A stretch of DNA of 64,000 nucleotides, taken from positions 62,001-126,000 of the forward strand of contig CBDDBH010000022.1 in NCBI GenBank assembly GCA_965225625.1, in the 5' to 3' direction. Source of the DNA: CBDDBH01 sp965225625 (GTDB lineage: Bacteria; Pseudomonadota; Gammaproteobacteria; JADZEE01). Shown piece after piece: positions 19,072 through 27,994 of the stretch. Both the position numbers and the translations under genes were made by a program. Each line of letters opens with the position of its first letter. The first letter of the stretch is position 1. Below the pieces are notes generated by a model. The model was given only the letters and a program-made list of their open reading frames with translations, ran no database searches and was not told the DNA's origin.

Positions 19072-19244
19072 TGTTTTGCCTCGCGTTCCTTCCCCCGTGA
19101 TCCTACTCTTGAACCGGACCCCCGGGCACCCACGACGACGAAAAGGTTCACGTCCATAAGCATGCCGGGGTCTGTCGTTTCTGAATTGTGCTAGCCTAGC
19201 GGGATAGGCCGAACGCTGGCAACTTTCAAATTGCGGGTAATTTC

Positions 19245-20360
19245 ATGATTTCTTTATCTCACGGCGGAACGTCAATTTACGCCTGTGCCGGTCCAGTACG
19301 GAAAATGCTGGTGGCGACCGTAGACGGTGTAGTTACCTTATCTCGCGACGCAGACGCTGCGCCGTGGCAGGTGAGCGCCGACGGGCTGCAGGGTAGTCAT
19401 ATTGTCGGCATTGCGATCGAACCTCAAAGCGGAGCGGTTATCGCAACCAGCCATAATGCCGGTGTCGCTGTGAGTGAGGATGGCGCGGCGACATGGCAGC
19501 CGCGTAATGAAGGACTGGCCCCGTCCAACGTCTACAGCGTTGTCTGCGCCCGTAGCAACGGCCACATGCGCCTGTACGCAGGAACTGAACCGACAGGACT
19601 GTATGTAAGCGACGATCTCGGCCGGCAGTGGACAGAAATGCCGGCATTGACCAGCGTTCCCGGCAATGAAGAGTGGATGTTTCCGCTGCCGCCTAATGAT
19701 GCACATTTAAAAAACATCACGGTGGACACCCACGATCCGCAGGTGCTGTATGCGTCCGTGGAGCAGGGGGCGTTATTGCGCAGCCGCGACGCAGGCAATA
19801 GCTGGGAGATATTCGATACCGTCGATGCCGACGTTCACCGCGTATTACTGAAATCCGATAAACGCACGATATTCGCGCCCACCGGCATGGGTGTCTATCG
19901 CAGCGACGACAACGGCGCGAACTGGATCAATATCTCACAGCAGAATGATGGACAGTTATCCCAAATCGGGTATCCGGATCCCATCGTCTGTGATCCCAAC
20001 AACGAACAATTGATGTTTGTCGCCGGTGCGGCGTCAGTACCGCCCACATGGATCCCGAACAAGTCAGCGAACTCGAAGATTGCGCGCAGCCGCGACGGCG
20101 GAGAGCACTGGCAGATCGTAAACAATGGATTGCCGCCCGTCATGGACGGTAACTTCGAAGCGATGGCGCTGGCCGCGTGGGATGGCGGCTGTGAGGTCTA
20201 CCTCGGCACCACCGCTGGGGAAGTTTTCGCAAGCCACGACGAGGGTGAAAACTGGCACCAGATCGTCAACGGCATCCCTGCCGTATCCAAGAGCCTGCAC
20301 TATGTAATCGCGCACGGCGATATGGAAATGGCGATCGCAACCCCGGACCGCTTTAAATAA
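19245..20360 (+). CDS. Asp-box (BNR/VPS10-like) beta-propeller protein
   Basis: A 371-residue protein built from repeats carrying the Asp-box S-x-D-x-G-x-x-W: SEDGAATWQP, SDDLGRQWTE, SRDAGNSWEI, SDDNGANWIN, SRDGGEHWQI and SHDEGENWHQ. These mark blades of a six- or seven-bladed propeller as in sialidases, sortilin domains and photosystem assembly factors. No signal peptide or catalytic site for a glycosidase is seen, so binding or scaffolding is more likely than hydrolysis. It is a single gene, divergent from the TPR operon and convergent with the MFS gene across a hairpin repeat. Confidence 0.8.
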   Translation: MISLSHGGTSIYACAGPVRKMLVATVDGVVTLSRDADAAPWQVSADGLQGSHIVGIAIEPQSGAVIATSHNAGVAVSEDGAATWQPRNEGLAPSNVYSVVCARSNGHMRLYAGTEPTGLYVSDDLGRQWTEMPALTSVPGNEEWMFPLPPNDAHLKNITVDTHDPQVLYASVEQGALLRSRDAGNSWEIFDTVDADVHRVLLKSDKRTIFAPTGMGVYRSDDNGANWINISQQNDGQLSQIGYPDPIVCDPNNEQLMFVAGAASVPPTWIPNKSANSKIARSRDGGEHWQIVNNGLPPVMDGNFEAMALAAWDGGCEVYLGTTAGEVFASHDEGENWHQIVNGIPAVSKSLHYVIAHGDMEMAIATPDRFK

Positions 20361-20382
20361 ATCGAAAATTTAATTGGGGTCT

Positions 20383-20443
20383 AATTTAATTGGGGTCAGA
20401 TACACATTTTTGCAAAAAATGTGTATCTGACCCCAATTAAATT
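20383..20443. repeat. Inverted repeat hairpin of the GGGGTCAGATACACAT type
   Basis: Near-perfect arms (about 25 bases matching exactly, then T/A-rich arm ends around a GC centre) form a long stem. The left end, AATTTAATTGGGGTC, is duplicated immediately upstream at 20367-20381. It lies between the convergent propeller and MFS genes, the place for a bidirectional terminator, and the right arm supplies the TAA stop of the MFS gene. Similar GGGGTCAGATACAC hairpins are, from memory, dispersed in proteobacterial genomes. Confidence 0.85.
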
Positions 20444-21642
20444 CGTGGCTTGGCCAGAGGCGCGATGCGGGTAAGTAATAGCAGGCTGATTACGCACGCG
20501 ATCCAGATTGCGATGACCAACAGGAAACCGGTCCGATAACTCTGTGAAGTGTCGTAAATCAGTCCGATCAATACCGGGCCGATAAACCCTGCGAAGCAGA
20601 TGGTTGTTTGGAAGTATCCGTATATAGCGCTGAACGCGCGTGTACCGAAACTGCGTGACACAACCATCACCATCATCGTGCTGACCCCACCGTAGGCGAT
20701 GCCGAACAGCAGGATGTAACTTACGGCCCACCAGCCAGTGGGGCCGGCAAGTACAAATACTATCGCCAGGGCGCCGCAGCTGCAGGTGCTCGCAGCCAGA
20801 CGATACGAATCGAAGTGATCGCTTGCCCAACCGCAAGACAGTCCCGAGAACATTGAGCAGACCATAATGGCGCTAACTATCAAGGAGGCGTCCTGCAATG
20901 AGTGCCCCGCATCGATAAAGAACGGCAATTGATGGGTGAGCATGGAGAAGATGCCAAACAGCAGGAAGAAGTAAACGCTTAGCAGGAACCAGAAACGGCG
21001 CGTGCGAACGACTTCGCCCGGCGTGGGTCCAATCATGTGCGATGGTCGTGGTGTTCCGTCGGCGTTGGCGACGGCGCCGTCGGGATGCAGTCCGGATTGC
21101 TGAGGGGTATCGCGCATCGCAAAAATTAGCAAAGGCAGCGCCAACGCCATCAACAATGACGCTATCAATAACGCCTCTCGCCAGCCTACGGACTCGACGA
21201 TTAGGGACAATAACGGTGTAAACAGCAGGCCGCCGAGCGGCGGGCCGAGCAAGGCTATGCCGGTTGCCCGGCCGCTATAGCGATCGAACCAGTGAGTCAG
21301 GATAGACGTTACCGGTACGTGCGCCATGCAGGCGAAAGAAACACCCAGTAGAGCGCGCAAAGCGTACAGTTGCCACAGTGCGTTCAAGCGCGACAAGGCA
21401 AGCAGGATCAGAGCGGAGGCCAGCGTCGCCGGGATCATGACGCGGCGCGGTCCGTAGCGAGCGGTCAGACGGCCCGCAAACGGCGCAGTCAAACCGATCG
21501 TCAGCAAGGTTATTGATATGCCGCCGGCAATGGCTGTTCTTGACCAGCCGAACTCGGCGGCAAAGGGTATAAAGAACACCGGAAACGCAAGGTTGCAGAT
21601 GCCGCTGGCAAGCGTCATTTGCACCAGGCATACGGCTACCAT
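20437..21642 (-). CDS. Major facilitator superfamily transporter (MCT-like/oxalate-formate type)
   Basis: A transporter of about 401 residues with twelve predicted helices, including ARYGPRRVMIPATLAS after helix 2 and RALLGVSFACMAHVPVTSILTHWFDRYSGRATGIALLG in the region typical of monocarboxylate-type MFS proteins. It probably imports an organic acid. The start is uncertain: in-frame codons just upstream of the ATG encode PRIFYGWW, which is the usual first segment of this family, but no ATG/GTG/TTG precedes them before an in-frame stop. A non-standard ATT at 21681 or loss of the original start is possible. It follows the MBL hydrolase gene by 73 bases. Its stop lies in the hairpin repeat. Confidence 0.85.
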   Translation of the reverse strand: MVAVCLVQMTLASGICNLAFPVFFIPFAAEFGWSRTAIAGGISITLLTIGLTAPFAGRLTARYGPRRVMIPATLASALILLALSRLNALWQLYALRALLGVSFACMAHVPVTSILTHWFDRYSGRATGIALLGPPLGGLLFTPLLSLIVESVGWREALLIASLLMALALPLLIFAMRDTPQQSGLHPDGAVANADGTPRPSHMIGPTPGEVVRTRRFWFLLSVYFFLLFGIFSMLTHQLPFFIDAGHSLQDASLIVSAIMVCSMFSGLSCGWASDHFDSYRLAASTCSCGALAIVFVLAGPTGWWAVSYILLFGIAYGGVSTMMVMVVSRSFGTRAFSAIYGYFQTTICFAGFIGPVLIGLIYDTSQSYRTGFLLVIAIWIACVISLLLLTRIAPLAKPRI

Positions 21643-21715
21643 CCACCAGCCGTAAAAAATCCGCGGACGGGGCTGCTTAATGACTACGCTCTACGCTTGA
21701 CCCGCCTGCTTCGGC

Positions 21716-22618
21716 TTAACTTCCCGCAAGCTCCCGATACACCATCGCGACAAAATGATCAGGACTGAAAAAGCCGCCGCCCCAGCGGGCGTCAAATTGC
21801 GCCGTGGGTTTCGCGGCAACAACCTGCTCCAAGGTCTTGCCTTGAGAGATCAATGCTTGCACTCGGTTGCGGATAGTTATCAGTAGATCGCGTACGGCGA
21901 TGAGTTGGGCTTTGTCGGTGATCTCACCGTGGCCGGGAATGATGCGGGTAGCGGGCCCCGCAATGTCGATCGCCGTTTCAGTGCCTGCAATGATACCGGC
22001 GTAGCGACCGCCGTTGCCGGTATCGACGACGGGATAGCTGGTGGTGCGGAACACATCGCCCAGATGTAACACGTCAGAGCCACGGAAATGGATGAAGGTG
22101 TCGCCGTCAGTGTGTGCGGGGGCGATGCGAAAAGCGTGTACTTCCTCGCCATTGAGATGAAAGGTGATGGTGTCGCTGAAGGTGACGACCGGTAAGGCCG
22201 CCTGTAGTACCGGCGCCATTCGTTCATTGGTGCGCAGGTTCATGATGCCTGCCGCCAGCCGTTCACGTACGGAATCGCGGGCAAAGATCAATGCGCCACG
22301 TTTACCCATGTTCTCGTTGCCGCCGACATGATCGGGATGAATATGGGTGTTGATGAGAAACCGGATCGGCTGCGTCGAGATAGCGCTTACCGCGGCAACG
22401 ATCTTATCGGTCAGCGGCGCGAATTGATCGTCGATAAGGACCACACCGTCATCACCGGCGGAAACGCCGATGTTGCCGCCACGTCCCTCCAGCATATACA
22501 CGCTGCCAGCCACATGATGGGTTTTTATGTGTACGCTATCCCAGTCTACTTCCTGAGCACTCACGCCATGCGTGTTGGCAAGCAGAAGTAGTATTGCAAT
22601 CACGGGGGAAATCCGCAT
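21716..22618 (-). CDS. Exported MBL-fold metallo-hydrolase
   Basis: A 300-residue periplasmic protein with a Sec signal (SPVIAILLLLANTHGVSA, cleavage before QEVD). The zinc-binding signature THIHPDHVGGN is present, followed by THTDGDTFIHF and the distal GHGEITDKAQL, so a full binuclear site is likely. The family includes lactamase-like hydrolases and quinoprotein-relay proteins (SoxH-like), often near alcohol or amine oxidation genes. It precedes the MFS gene, and the Rieske oxygenase is divergent with a 37-base gap, so the promoters overlap or are shared. The substrate is unknown. Confidence 0.88.
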   Translation of the reverse strand: MRISPVIAILLLLANTHGVSAQEVDWDSVHIKTHHVAGSVYMLEGRGGNIGVSAGDDGVVLIDDQFAPLTDKIVAAVSAISTQPIRFLINTHIHPDHVGGNENMGKRGALIFARDSVRERLAAGIMNLRTNERMAPVLQAALPVVTFSDTITFHLNGEEVHAFRIAPAHTDGDTFIHFRGSDVLHLGDVFRTTSYPVVDTGNGGRYAGIIAGTETAIDIAGPATRIIPGHGEITDKAQLIAVRDLLITIRNRVQALISQGKTLEQVVAAKPTAQFDARWGGGFFSPDHFVAMVYRELAGS

Positions 22619-22655
22619 AGTTGGTCTCCCAGGCTTCGCCGGAGTTTATAAGCTG

Positions 22656-23939
22656 ATGTCCAATCATACCGCACCGACCAATGGTGACGAGAGCATGCAG
22701 TGGCCCGCCAGCGATTTTTCGCGCGTGCCCTATTCGGTGTATGTCGATCCCGAGATTTATCAGCGTGAGCAGGCGCGTATTTTCAAGGGTCCGCTGTGGA
22801 GTTATCTGGGGCTGGAAGCGGAACTGCCCGAGGTTGGTTCATTCATCGCTTCCAGCATCGGCGATACCAGTATCATCGTCTCACGCAACAAAGACGGTGA
22901 GATCCGCGCCTTTGTTAATCGTTGCGCCCATCGAGGCGCTACCGTGTGTAGGGTGCTGCGCGGCAAGACCAAGAATTTTCTCTGCGTGTACCACCAGTGG
23001 TCGTACGACTTAAACGGAGACTTAAAAGGGGTGCCCTATCGAAAGGGGATCCGTGGTGCAGGCGGCATGCCGGCAGACTTCGACATGCAGGAGCACGGAC
23101 TGGAGAAAATACGCGTAGCGACCTACAAAGGAGTCATTTTCGGAACGTTCAGCGACGCGGCGGAACCATTAGAGGAATTCCTGGACGCGCCGCTGCGTAA
23201 GTATCTGGATCGGCTGTTTGATAAAAAAATTACTGTTCTGGGTTATACCCGCCAAGTCGTGTCGGCGAACTGGAAACTGTATGTGGAGAACACCAAAGAT
23301 CCGTATCACGCGGCGCTGCTGCATTTGTTTCATGCAACTTTCGGTTTTTACCGCTCGACGCAGCAAGGTGGTGTGACGCTCGACAAAGCAGGCATGCATA
23401 GCGCCATTTACGCGAAGATAGGCACGGACGACAACAGCAGCTTGAGCGAGGCTTTTTCGGAAACCCGATTTACCAAAATCGAGGCCGATGACACCGATTT
23501 TAAACTCAGTGACCCCTCTATTCTGAAAGCGCGCAAAGAGTTTGACGACGGCATCTCTACATTGATCATTCACATATTCCCGAGTGTCGTCATTCAACAG
23601 ATCAGCAACACGCTGGCGACGCGCAAGATCATCACCCATTCCAAGAATAAGTTTGAGTTGTTCTGGACTTATTTTGGCTACGCGGACGATGATGAGGAAC
23701 TGCGCAAAATGCGCATCAAGCAGGCAAATCTAATCGGCCCTGCCGGGTTCATCTCCATGGAAGACGGCGAGGCCACGCGCCTGGTTCAGGCCAATGCAGA
23801 GCAGTCGCAACAACATCATTCCGTGATCGAAATGGGCGGGCTGGGCGAGATTGGTTCCGAGGACCATCTCGTTCATGAGACCTCTATCCGTGGCATGTGG
23901 CGACAGTATTGCAAATTGATGGATATCCACGTTGGATGA
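22656..23939 (+). CDS. Aromatic ring-hydroxylating dioxygenase, large (alpha) subunit
   Basis: A 427-residue Rieske non-heme iron oxygenase subunit. The [2Fe-2S] site is CAHRG...CVYHQW (Cys and His pairs about 17 residues apart), and the catalytic iron site is in NWKLYVENTKDPYHAALLHLFH, with Asp and two His. The arrangement is closest by eye to benzoate/anthranilate-type dioxygenases that act on carboxylated aromatics. ATG 22656 is preferred over an in-frame upstream start that would overlap the divergent gene. Its stop overlaps the beta-subunit start by 8 bases. No ferredoxin or reductase gene is nearby, so electrons must come from elsewhere. Confidence 0.92.
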   Translation: MSNHTAPTNGDESMQWPASDFSRVPYSVYVDPEIYQREQARIFKGPLWSYLGLEAELPEVGSFIASSIGDTSIIVSRNKDGEIRAFVNRCAHRGATVCRVLRGKTKNFLCVYHQWSYDLNGDLKGVPYRKGIRGAGGMPADFDMQEHGLEKIRVATYKGVIFGTFSDAAEPLEEFLDAPLRKYLDRLFDKKITVLGYTRQVVSANWKLYVENTKDPYHAALLHLFHATFGFYRSTQQGGVTLDKAGMHSAIYAKIGTDDNSSLSEAFSETRFTKIEADDTDFKLSDPSILKARKEFDDGISTLIIHIFPSVVIQQISNTLATRKIITHSKNKFELFWTYFGYADDDEELRKMRIKQANLIGPAGFISMEDGEATRLVQANAEQSQQHHSVIEMGGLGEIGSEDHLVHETSIRGMWRQYCKLMDIHVG

Positions 23940-24402
23940 CGACACGCGAAATCTCATCGAGGATCTAATTTCAGACAGCGCTCGGCTGATCGATGAGGAT
24001 CGTCTCGAGGATTGGGTGGGACTGTTCGCCGATGACTGCGTTTATCGGATCACTACGCGTGAGAATTTCGATCATGACCTGCCGATCTCTATCATCGATT
24101 GCGAGGGCATCGGCATGCTGCGCGATCGTATCGTGTCATTGCGTCAGGCCAACATATACAACGTCCATTTTGATCGTCATCTGGTGACGAGTGTGCGCAT
24201 CCTCGGGCAAGAAGGGAACCTCTACGAAGTGCATTGTTCCTACAGCGTTTACCAGACGACTCCGGAAGGTGAGTCCAGTCTTTACAGTATCGGTAAATAC
24301 CTCGATAAGATCCGTATCGACGAAGGCATCGCGCGGTTCCAACAACGCATCGTCGTCGCCGACACGGCAGCTATACCTAATTTGCTTGCTACTCCCCTGT
24401 AG
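23932..24402 (+). CDS. Aromatic ring-hydroxylating dioxygenase, small (beta) subunit
   Basis: A 156-residue protein of the cystatin-like (NTF2-like) fold that forms the structural beta subunit of Rieske dioxygenases. Characteristic pieces are IEDLISDSARLIDEDRLEDW, LFADDCVYRI, and YNVHFDRHLVTSVRIL. TTG 23932, overlapping the alpha-subunit stop by 8 bases, is the only reasonable start, which implies translational coupling. The next gene is convergent with an 11-base gap. Confidence 0.88.
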   Translation: MDDDTRNLIEDLISDSARLIDEDRLEDWVGLFADDCVYRITTRENFDHDLPISIIDCEGIGMLRDRIVSLRQANIYNVHFDRHLVTSVRILGQEGNLYEVHCSYSVYQTTPEGESSLYSIGKYLDKIRIDEGIARFQQRIVVADTAAIPNLLATPL

Positions 24403-24413
24403 TTTTCCACAGC

Positions 24414-25469
24414 CTAACTTGCGCCAAACGCGCGCTCGACAATCGCAACAGCCTGCACTTGTTGCGCGTCCAACGAGTGCGCCACCGCAATCTGGCCGGC
24501 GGCGCGTACTTCATTATGTTCGCCGCGGGTGCCGTAGTGATCGGGATCCCAACCAAAGTAACGTTCGTTCAAGGCGTCAGCGCAGAATCTGGCCGCGAGT
24601 TCGATCAGGATCACCTGTGTGGCAGGCACGATCGAGCGCCATTCCTCATCGGTCAGTGCAGCGTTCGACGAGGCATATCCCTGTATGGCCGCTTCGAACA
24701 ACGGCAGTGAGAATTCCGCATCACGTGTATCTTCGCCTTCGGGGTTGCACCAGGATCGAAATGCATCGCCTAATTCCAGTGGCAAAGGCATGTTAGTCAA
24801 GGTGTCGAGATCGATCAGACACAAGGCTTGGCTACCATCGGAGGTGAAGACAACGTTGGAGATTTTTGGATCGCCGTGAACGATCCGATCGTTAACGCTC
24901 GGCAGCGGCGGCAGATGGTCGGCCAATTCGAGTATCTCGCGCGCGAGCGGAGCAACGTTCTGGAAACGCGGGTGGTCGCGTTTGCCTGCTAGCGTTTCTG
25001 CGAGGACGCGTAAATGCCGCGCAGTATCGTGGACCCCGGCCCGGGGATTTTTGAATTCGTGTTTCAGATCGGCAAGCGCGGCGTGAAAACGGGCCAGCAG
25101 CGCGCCAGCGGAATGCGCCTGTTCTTTTGAGGCGAGCGTGTTGTAGCAGGATCCGACGATATACGTGAGCAAGCGCCAAACTCTGCCCTGCGCGCGCACG
25201 CTAAGCTTGTTATCGACGCTCGCAACCAGATGGGGTGTTAACAGATTTTTGTCGGCGAGGTGGCGGGTAACCGCGTCAATGTCCTCATGAACGCTGGGCG
25301 GAAAGATCGGATTTACACGCTGTAGTATCCATTGAATGCCCTCACCGGTTGCAACGGTGAACGTGCGATTGATGAGCCCGCTTGTAACCGGCTCCAGCAG
25401 CGCATCGTCCAGACCATAATGCGCTAGCACCGTCCTCGCCACAGCTAGTTCATCAGGGTTTATCTTCAT
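24414..25469 (-). CDS. Phosphotransferase of the APH/homoserine kinase-like (NahK-like) family
   Basis: A 351-residue kinase-fold protein. The N-terminal lobe has LINRTFTV and GIQWILQRVNP. The catalytic loop is VHGDPKISNVVF and the metal-binding segment is CLIDLDTL, matching the small-molecule kinases related to N-acetylhexosamine 1-kinase and choline kinase. It probably phosphorylates a sugar or alcohol. ATG 25469 overlaps the end of the PQQ dehydrogenase gene by 17 bases, indicating coupling. A role in handling the dehydrogenase product or a related sugar is positional inference only. Confidence 0.8.
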   Translation of the reverse strand: MKINPDELAVARTVLAHYGLDDALLEPVTSGLINRTFTVATGEGIQWILQRVNPIFPPSVHEDIDAVTRHLADKNLLTPHLVASVDNKLSVRAQGRVWRLLTYIVGSCYNTLASKEQAHSAGALLARFHAALADLKHEFKNPRAGVHDTARHLRVLAETLAGKRDHPRFQNVAPLAREILELADHLPPLPSVNDRIVHGDPKISNVVFTSDGSQALCLIDLDTLTNMPLPLELGDAFRSWCNPEGEDTRDAEFSLPLFEAAIQGYASSNAALTDEEWRSIVPATQVILIELAARFCADALNERYFGWDPDHYGTRGEHNEVRAAGQIAVAHSLDAQQVQAVAIVERAFGAS

Positions 25470-27603
25470 CGTGCGCGCGTTTGATGACGTAAGCGTGTAT
25501 CGCGTCAGCGTCCTCGGCAGAGAGATAGTCGGCGTAACCGACCATGCCGCGTGCCTGACGCAGTCCACCGAGGACGATGGGGATCCATTGTGCGTGCGTC
25601 CCAGCGGTCATGTAGCGCAGATCCGGCAGTGAGCTGCCGCTGATCGCGGCTTCGCCGTGGCAGCCGAAGCAAAATCGGTGAAAGAGCTTTTTCCCGGTCG
25701 CCACTGTTTCGGCCGGAGCGCTTGCCGGTGGTTGCTTCGGATTCGTCGACGCAAGTTCCGCAAGCGCTGGTAACGTTTCGGTACCGCCCAGTTTAAAAGT
25801 CAACACACGGCTGACGTTTGCGACATTCAGGGAGCGTGCCAGACGTCCGGAAATCAACCCGTAGGCAGTGCCCCAGCCGACCATGACCGTTACATATTGC
25901 TCGCCATCCAACGCGTAGGTCACCGGTGCTGCGAGCACACCGGACTGTGCATTCATCGACCACTGTCGCTCCCCGGTATCCGCGCGATAGGCGACGAACT
26001 CACCTTTCGCCCGACCCTGAAACAGCAGATTGCCGGCGGTCGCCAATATGCCGCCATTCCACGGGCTGCTATGGGGAACCCGCCAGGCTTGTTTCTGGGC
26101 AATCGGATCCCACGCAATGAGTGAGCCGCTCAAGGTCTCTAACACGGCCTGTTGCACACGCGGGTCCTCCGGCATGGACATTGTCGCGTGATCCAGACCG
26201 GTATTGGTTACGCCGGGTTTGTACTGGAACCCCGGGTCTTCGAGGTAGGGGAAGGCAAGATCTGCAGCGGGTATATAAACGAGTCCGGTCCCCGGGCTGT
26301 AGGCCATCGGCTGCCAATTGTGTCCGCCCATGGGCGAGGGTTTGGTTAAACGCGGATCCGCGCGCTCGCGTACGCCGGCCGATTCCACCGGACGCCCTTG
26401 CGCGTCTATGTGGGTGGCCCAATCCACCGGTACATACGGTTTAGCGGATATGAACTCGCCAGTGGCGCGATCCAGTACGTAAAAGAAACCATTCTTGGGG
26501 GCCTGCATGATGACCTTGCGGACTTCGCCTTCCATCTGCAGGTCAGCCAGGATCATGTGCTGTGTAGCGGTGTAGTCCCAGGTTTCGCCAGGGGTTGTCT
26601 GGTAGTGCCACACATATTCGCCGGTGTCAGCTTTGAGCGCGACAATCGAGGCCAGGAACAGATTGTCGCCGCCGCCCGGACTGCGCAGCTTACGGTCCCA
26701 AGGCGAACCGTTGCCGACGCCGACGTACAGGAGATCCAGCTCCGGATCGTAGGCCATCGAATCCCAGACTGTGCCGCCACCGCCCATCGTCCACCATTCA
26801 CCCGTCCAGGTTTCGGCGGCGCGCTCCATTGCCGCAGATTCGAACGGTAGTGACGGATCGCCGGGCACTGTGTAAAACCGCCACACTAGCTCGCCAGTGT
26901 CTGCGTCATACGCGCTGACGTAGCCGCGAACGCCGTACTCCGCACCGCCGTTGCCGATCACGACCTTGCCTTTCATCACGCGCAGCGCGCCGGTAATCGT
27001 ATAGGGTTGTTGCGGATCGGTGGTTTGTACATCCCAGACCGGTGAGCCGGTAGCCGAATCCAGTGCAATTAAGCGGCCGTCGATCGTGCCGACAAAGAGT
27101 TTGTCTTGCCATAAAGCCACGCCGCGATTGACCACATCACAGCACGCAAACGCGCCGCTGGTGCGTGGAACCTCGGGATCGTATTGCCACAATTGCTCGC
27201 CGGTCCCGGCATCCAGGGCATGTACGACACTCCACGATTCGGTCGTATACATGACGCCATCAGCGACCAGCGGTGTTGCCTCGATGCCGCGCGTGCTCGC
27301 AAGGTCCACGTACCACGCAAGGCCCAGCTCGCCGATGTTTTTGTCGTTTATTTGCGTGAGCGGGCTATAGCGCTGTTCTGAATAAGTACGTCCGTGGCTT
27401 AGCCAATCCTCCGTTTCGGGGTTCAGCAGACGCGCCGCGCTTACCATTGGAGTCGCGGATGTTACGACTGCCGGTGCCGAGGGCGGTGCTACCGGTTGGG
27501 CGGGTGGGGCCGGCGGTGTTGCCGTTGGCGGATCCTTTTCACAGGCGCTTAGAAACAAAAACAGCGTCGCGCAGCACAGCTTTTCCAGCATTGATCGTTC
27601 CAT
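25453..27603 (-). CDS. PQQ-dependent alcohol dehydrogenase with C-terminal cytochrome c, lipoprotein
   Basis: A 716-residue quinohaemoprotein. Lipid attachment is expected at Cys21 (LFLFLSAC), then a proline/alanine linker, an eight-bladed PQQ propeller starting NPETEDWLSHGRTYSEQRYSPL, the vicinal disulfide CC in GAFACCDVVNRG that is typical of PQQ alcohol dehydrogenases, and tryptophan-docking repeats. The C-terminal cytochrome c domain has CFGCH near residue 645 and a possible Met ligand in ARGMVGY. It would oxidise primary alcohols or aldehydes in the periplasm and pass electrons to the respiratory chain. ATG 27603 or 27591 may start it. The EthD gene is divergent. Confidence 0.9.
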   Translation of the reverse strand: MERSMLEKLCCATLFLFLSACEKDPPTATPPAPPAQPVAPPSAPAVVTSATPMVSAARLLNPETEDWLSHGRTYSEQRYSPLTQINDKNIGELGLAWYVDLASTRGIEATPLVADGVMYTTESWSVVHALDAGTGEQLWQYDPEVPRTSGAFACCDVVNRGVALWQDKLFVGTIDGRLIALDSATGSPVWDVQTTDPQQPYTITGALRVMKGKVVIGNGGAEYGVRGYVSAYDADTGELVWRFYTVPGDPSLPFESAAMERAAETWTGEWWTMGGGGTVWDSMAYDPELDLLYVGVGNGSPWDRKLRSPGGGDNLFLASIVALKADTGEYVWHYQTTPGETWDYTATQHMILADLQMEGEVRKVIMQAPKNGFFYVLDRATGEFISAKPYVPVDWATHIDAQGRPVESAGVRERADPRLTKPSPMGGHNWQPMAYSPGTGLVYIPAADLAFPYLEDPGFQYKPGVTNTGLDHATMSMPEDPRVQQAVLETLSGSLIAWDPIAQKQAWRVPHSSPWNGGILATAGNLLFQGRAKGEFVAYRADTGERQWSMNAQSGVLAAPVTYALDGEQYVTVMVGWGTAYGLISGRLARSLNVANVSRVLTFKLGGTETLPALAELASTNPKQPPASAPAETVATGKKLFHRFCFGCHGEAAISGSSLPDLRYMTAGTHAQWIPIVLGGLRQARGMVGYADYLSAEDADAIHAYVIKRAHDEDKP

Positions 27604-27664
27604 GGCGGACTCTGTTACAATAATATGCCGAACTCTCGGTAGGCGCGAACGGCAGGCAGGCAAA

Positions 27665-27994
27665 ATGTTTTATATGGTGGCGAGTTTCAATTTCAATCTT
27701 GAAAACTTCGGCGACTTGGAAGAGGCCGAACGACACTATCGCGAGTACCACGTCCCGTTAGCAAGCCGTCTGCCGGGTTTGCGCCATTATGTGATCGGTT
27801 TCCCCGCGGATTTCGGCGTCGCAACGGCAAATCGTCATCGCGCTGCATTACTGGCTTATGACGATGATGCAGCGGCGCGGGCGGCCTATAAATCTGATGT
27901 TGGCCGTGAGTTGCGTGCCGATGAGCAGCGCCTGATTGCGGATCCCGTTGTGTATTTTATGAATGCCGAAGAAGTTGTGTCCTTGACGCGTTAA
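27665..27994 (+). CDS. EthD-like (dimeric alpha-beta barrel) protein
   Basis: A 109-residue protein of the EthD/ABM type: MVASFNFNLENF, EEAERHYREYHVPLASRLPGLRHYVIG, then a C-terminal strand PVVYFMN. Members assist monooxygenases or act as small lyases and oxygenases on aromatics and ethers. ATG 27665 starts the recognisable domain. Its TAA overlaps the ATG of the symporter gene (TAATG), so the two are translated together. This hints that the protein acts on the compound imported by the symporter. Confidence 0.75.
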   Translation: MFYMVASFNFNLENFGDLEEAERHYREYHVPLASRLPGLRHYVIGFPADFGVATANRHRAALLAYDDDAAARAAYKSDVGRELRADEQRLIADPVVYFMNAEEVVSLTR

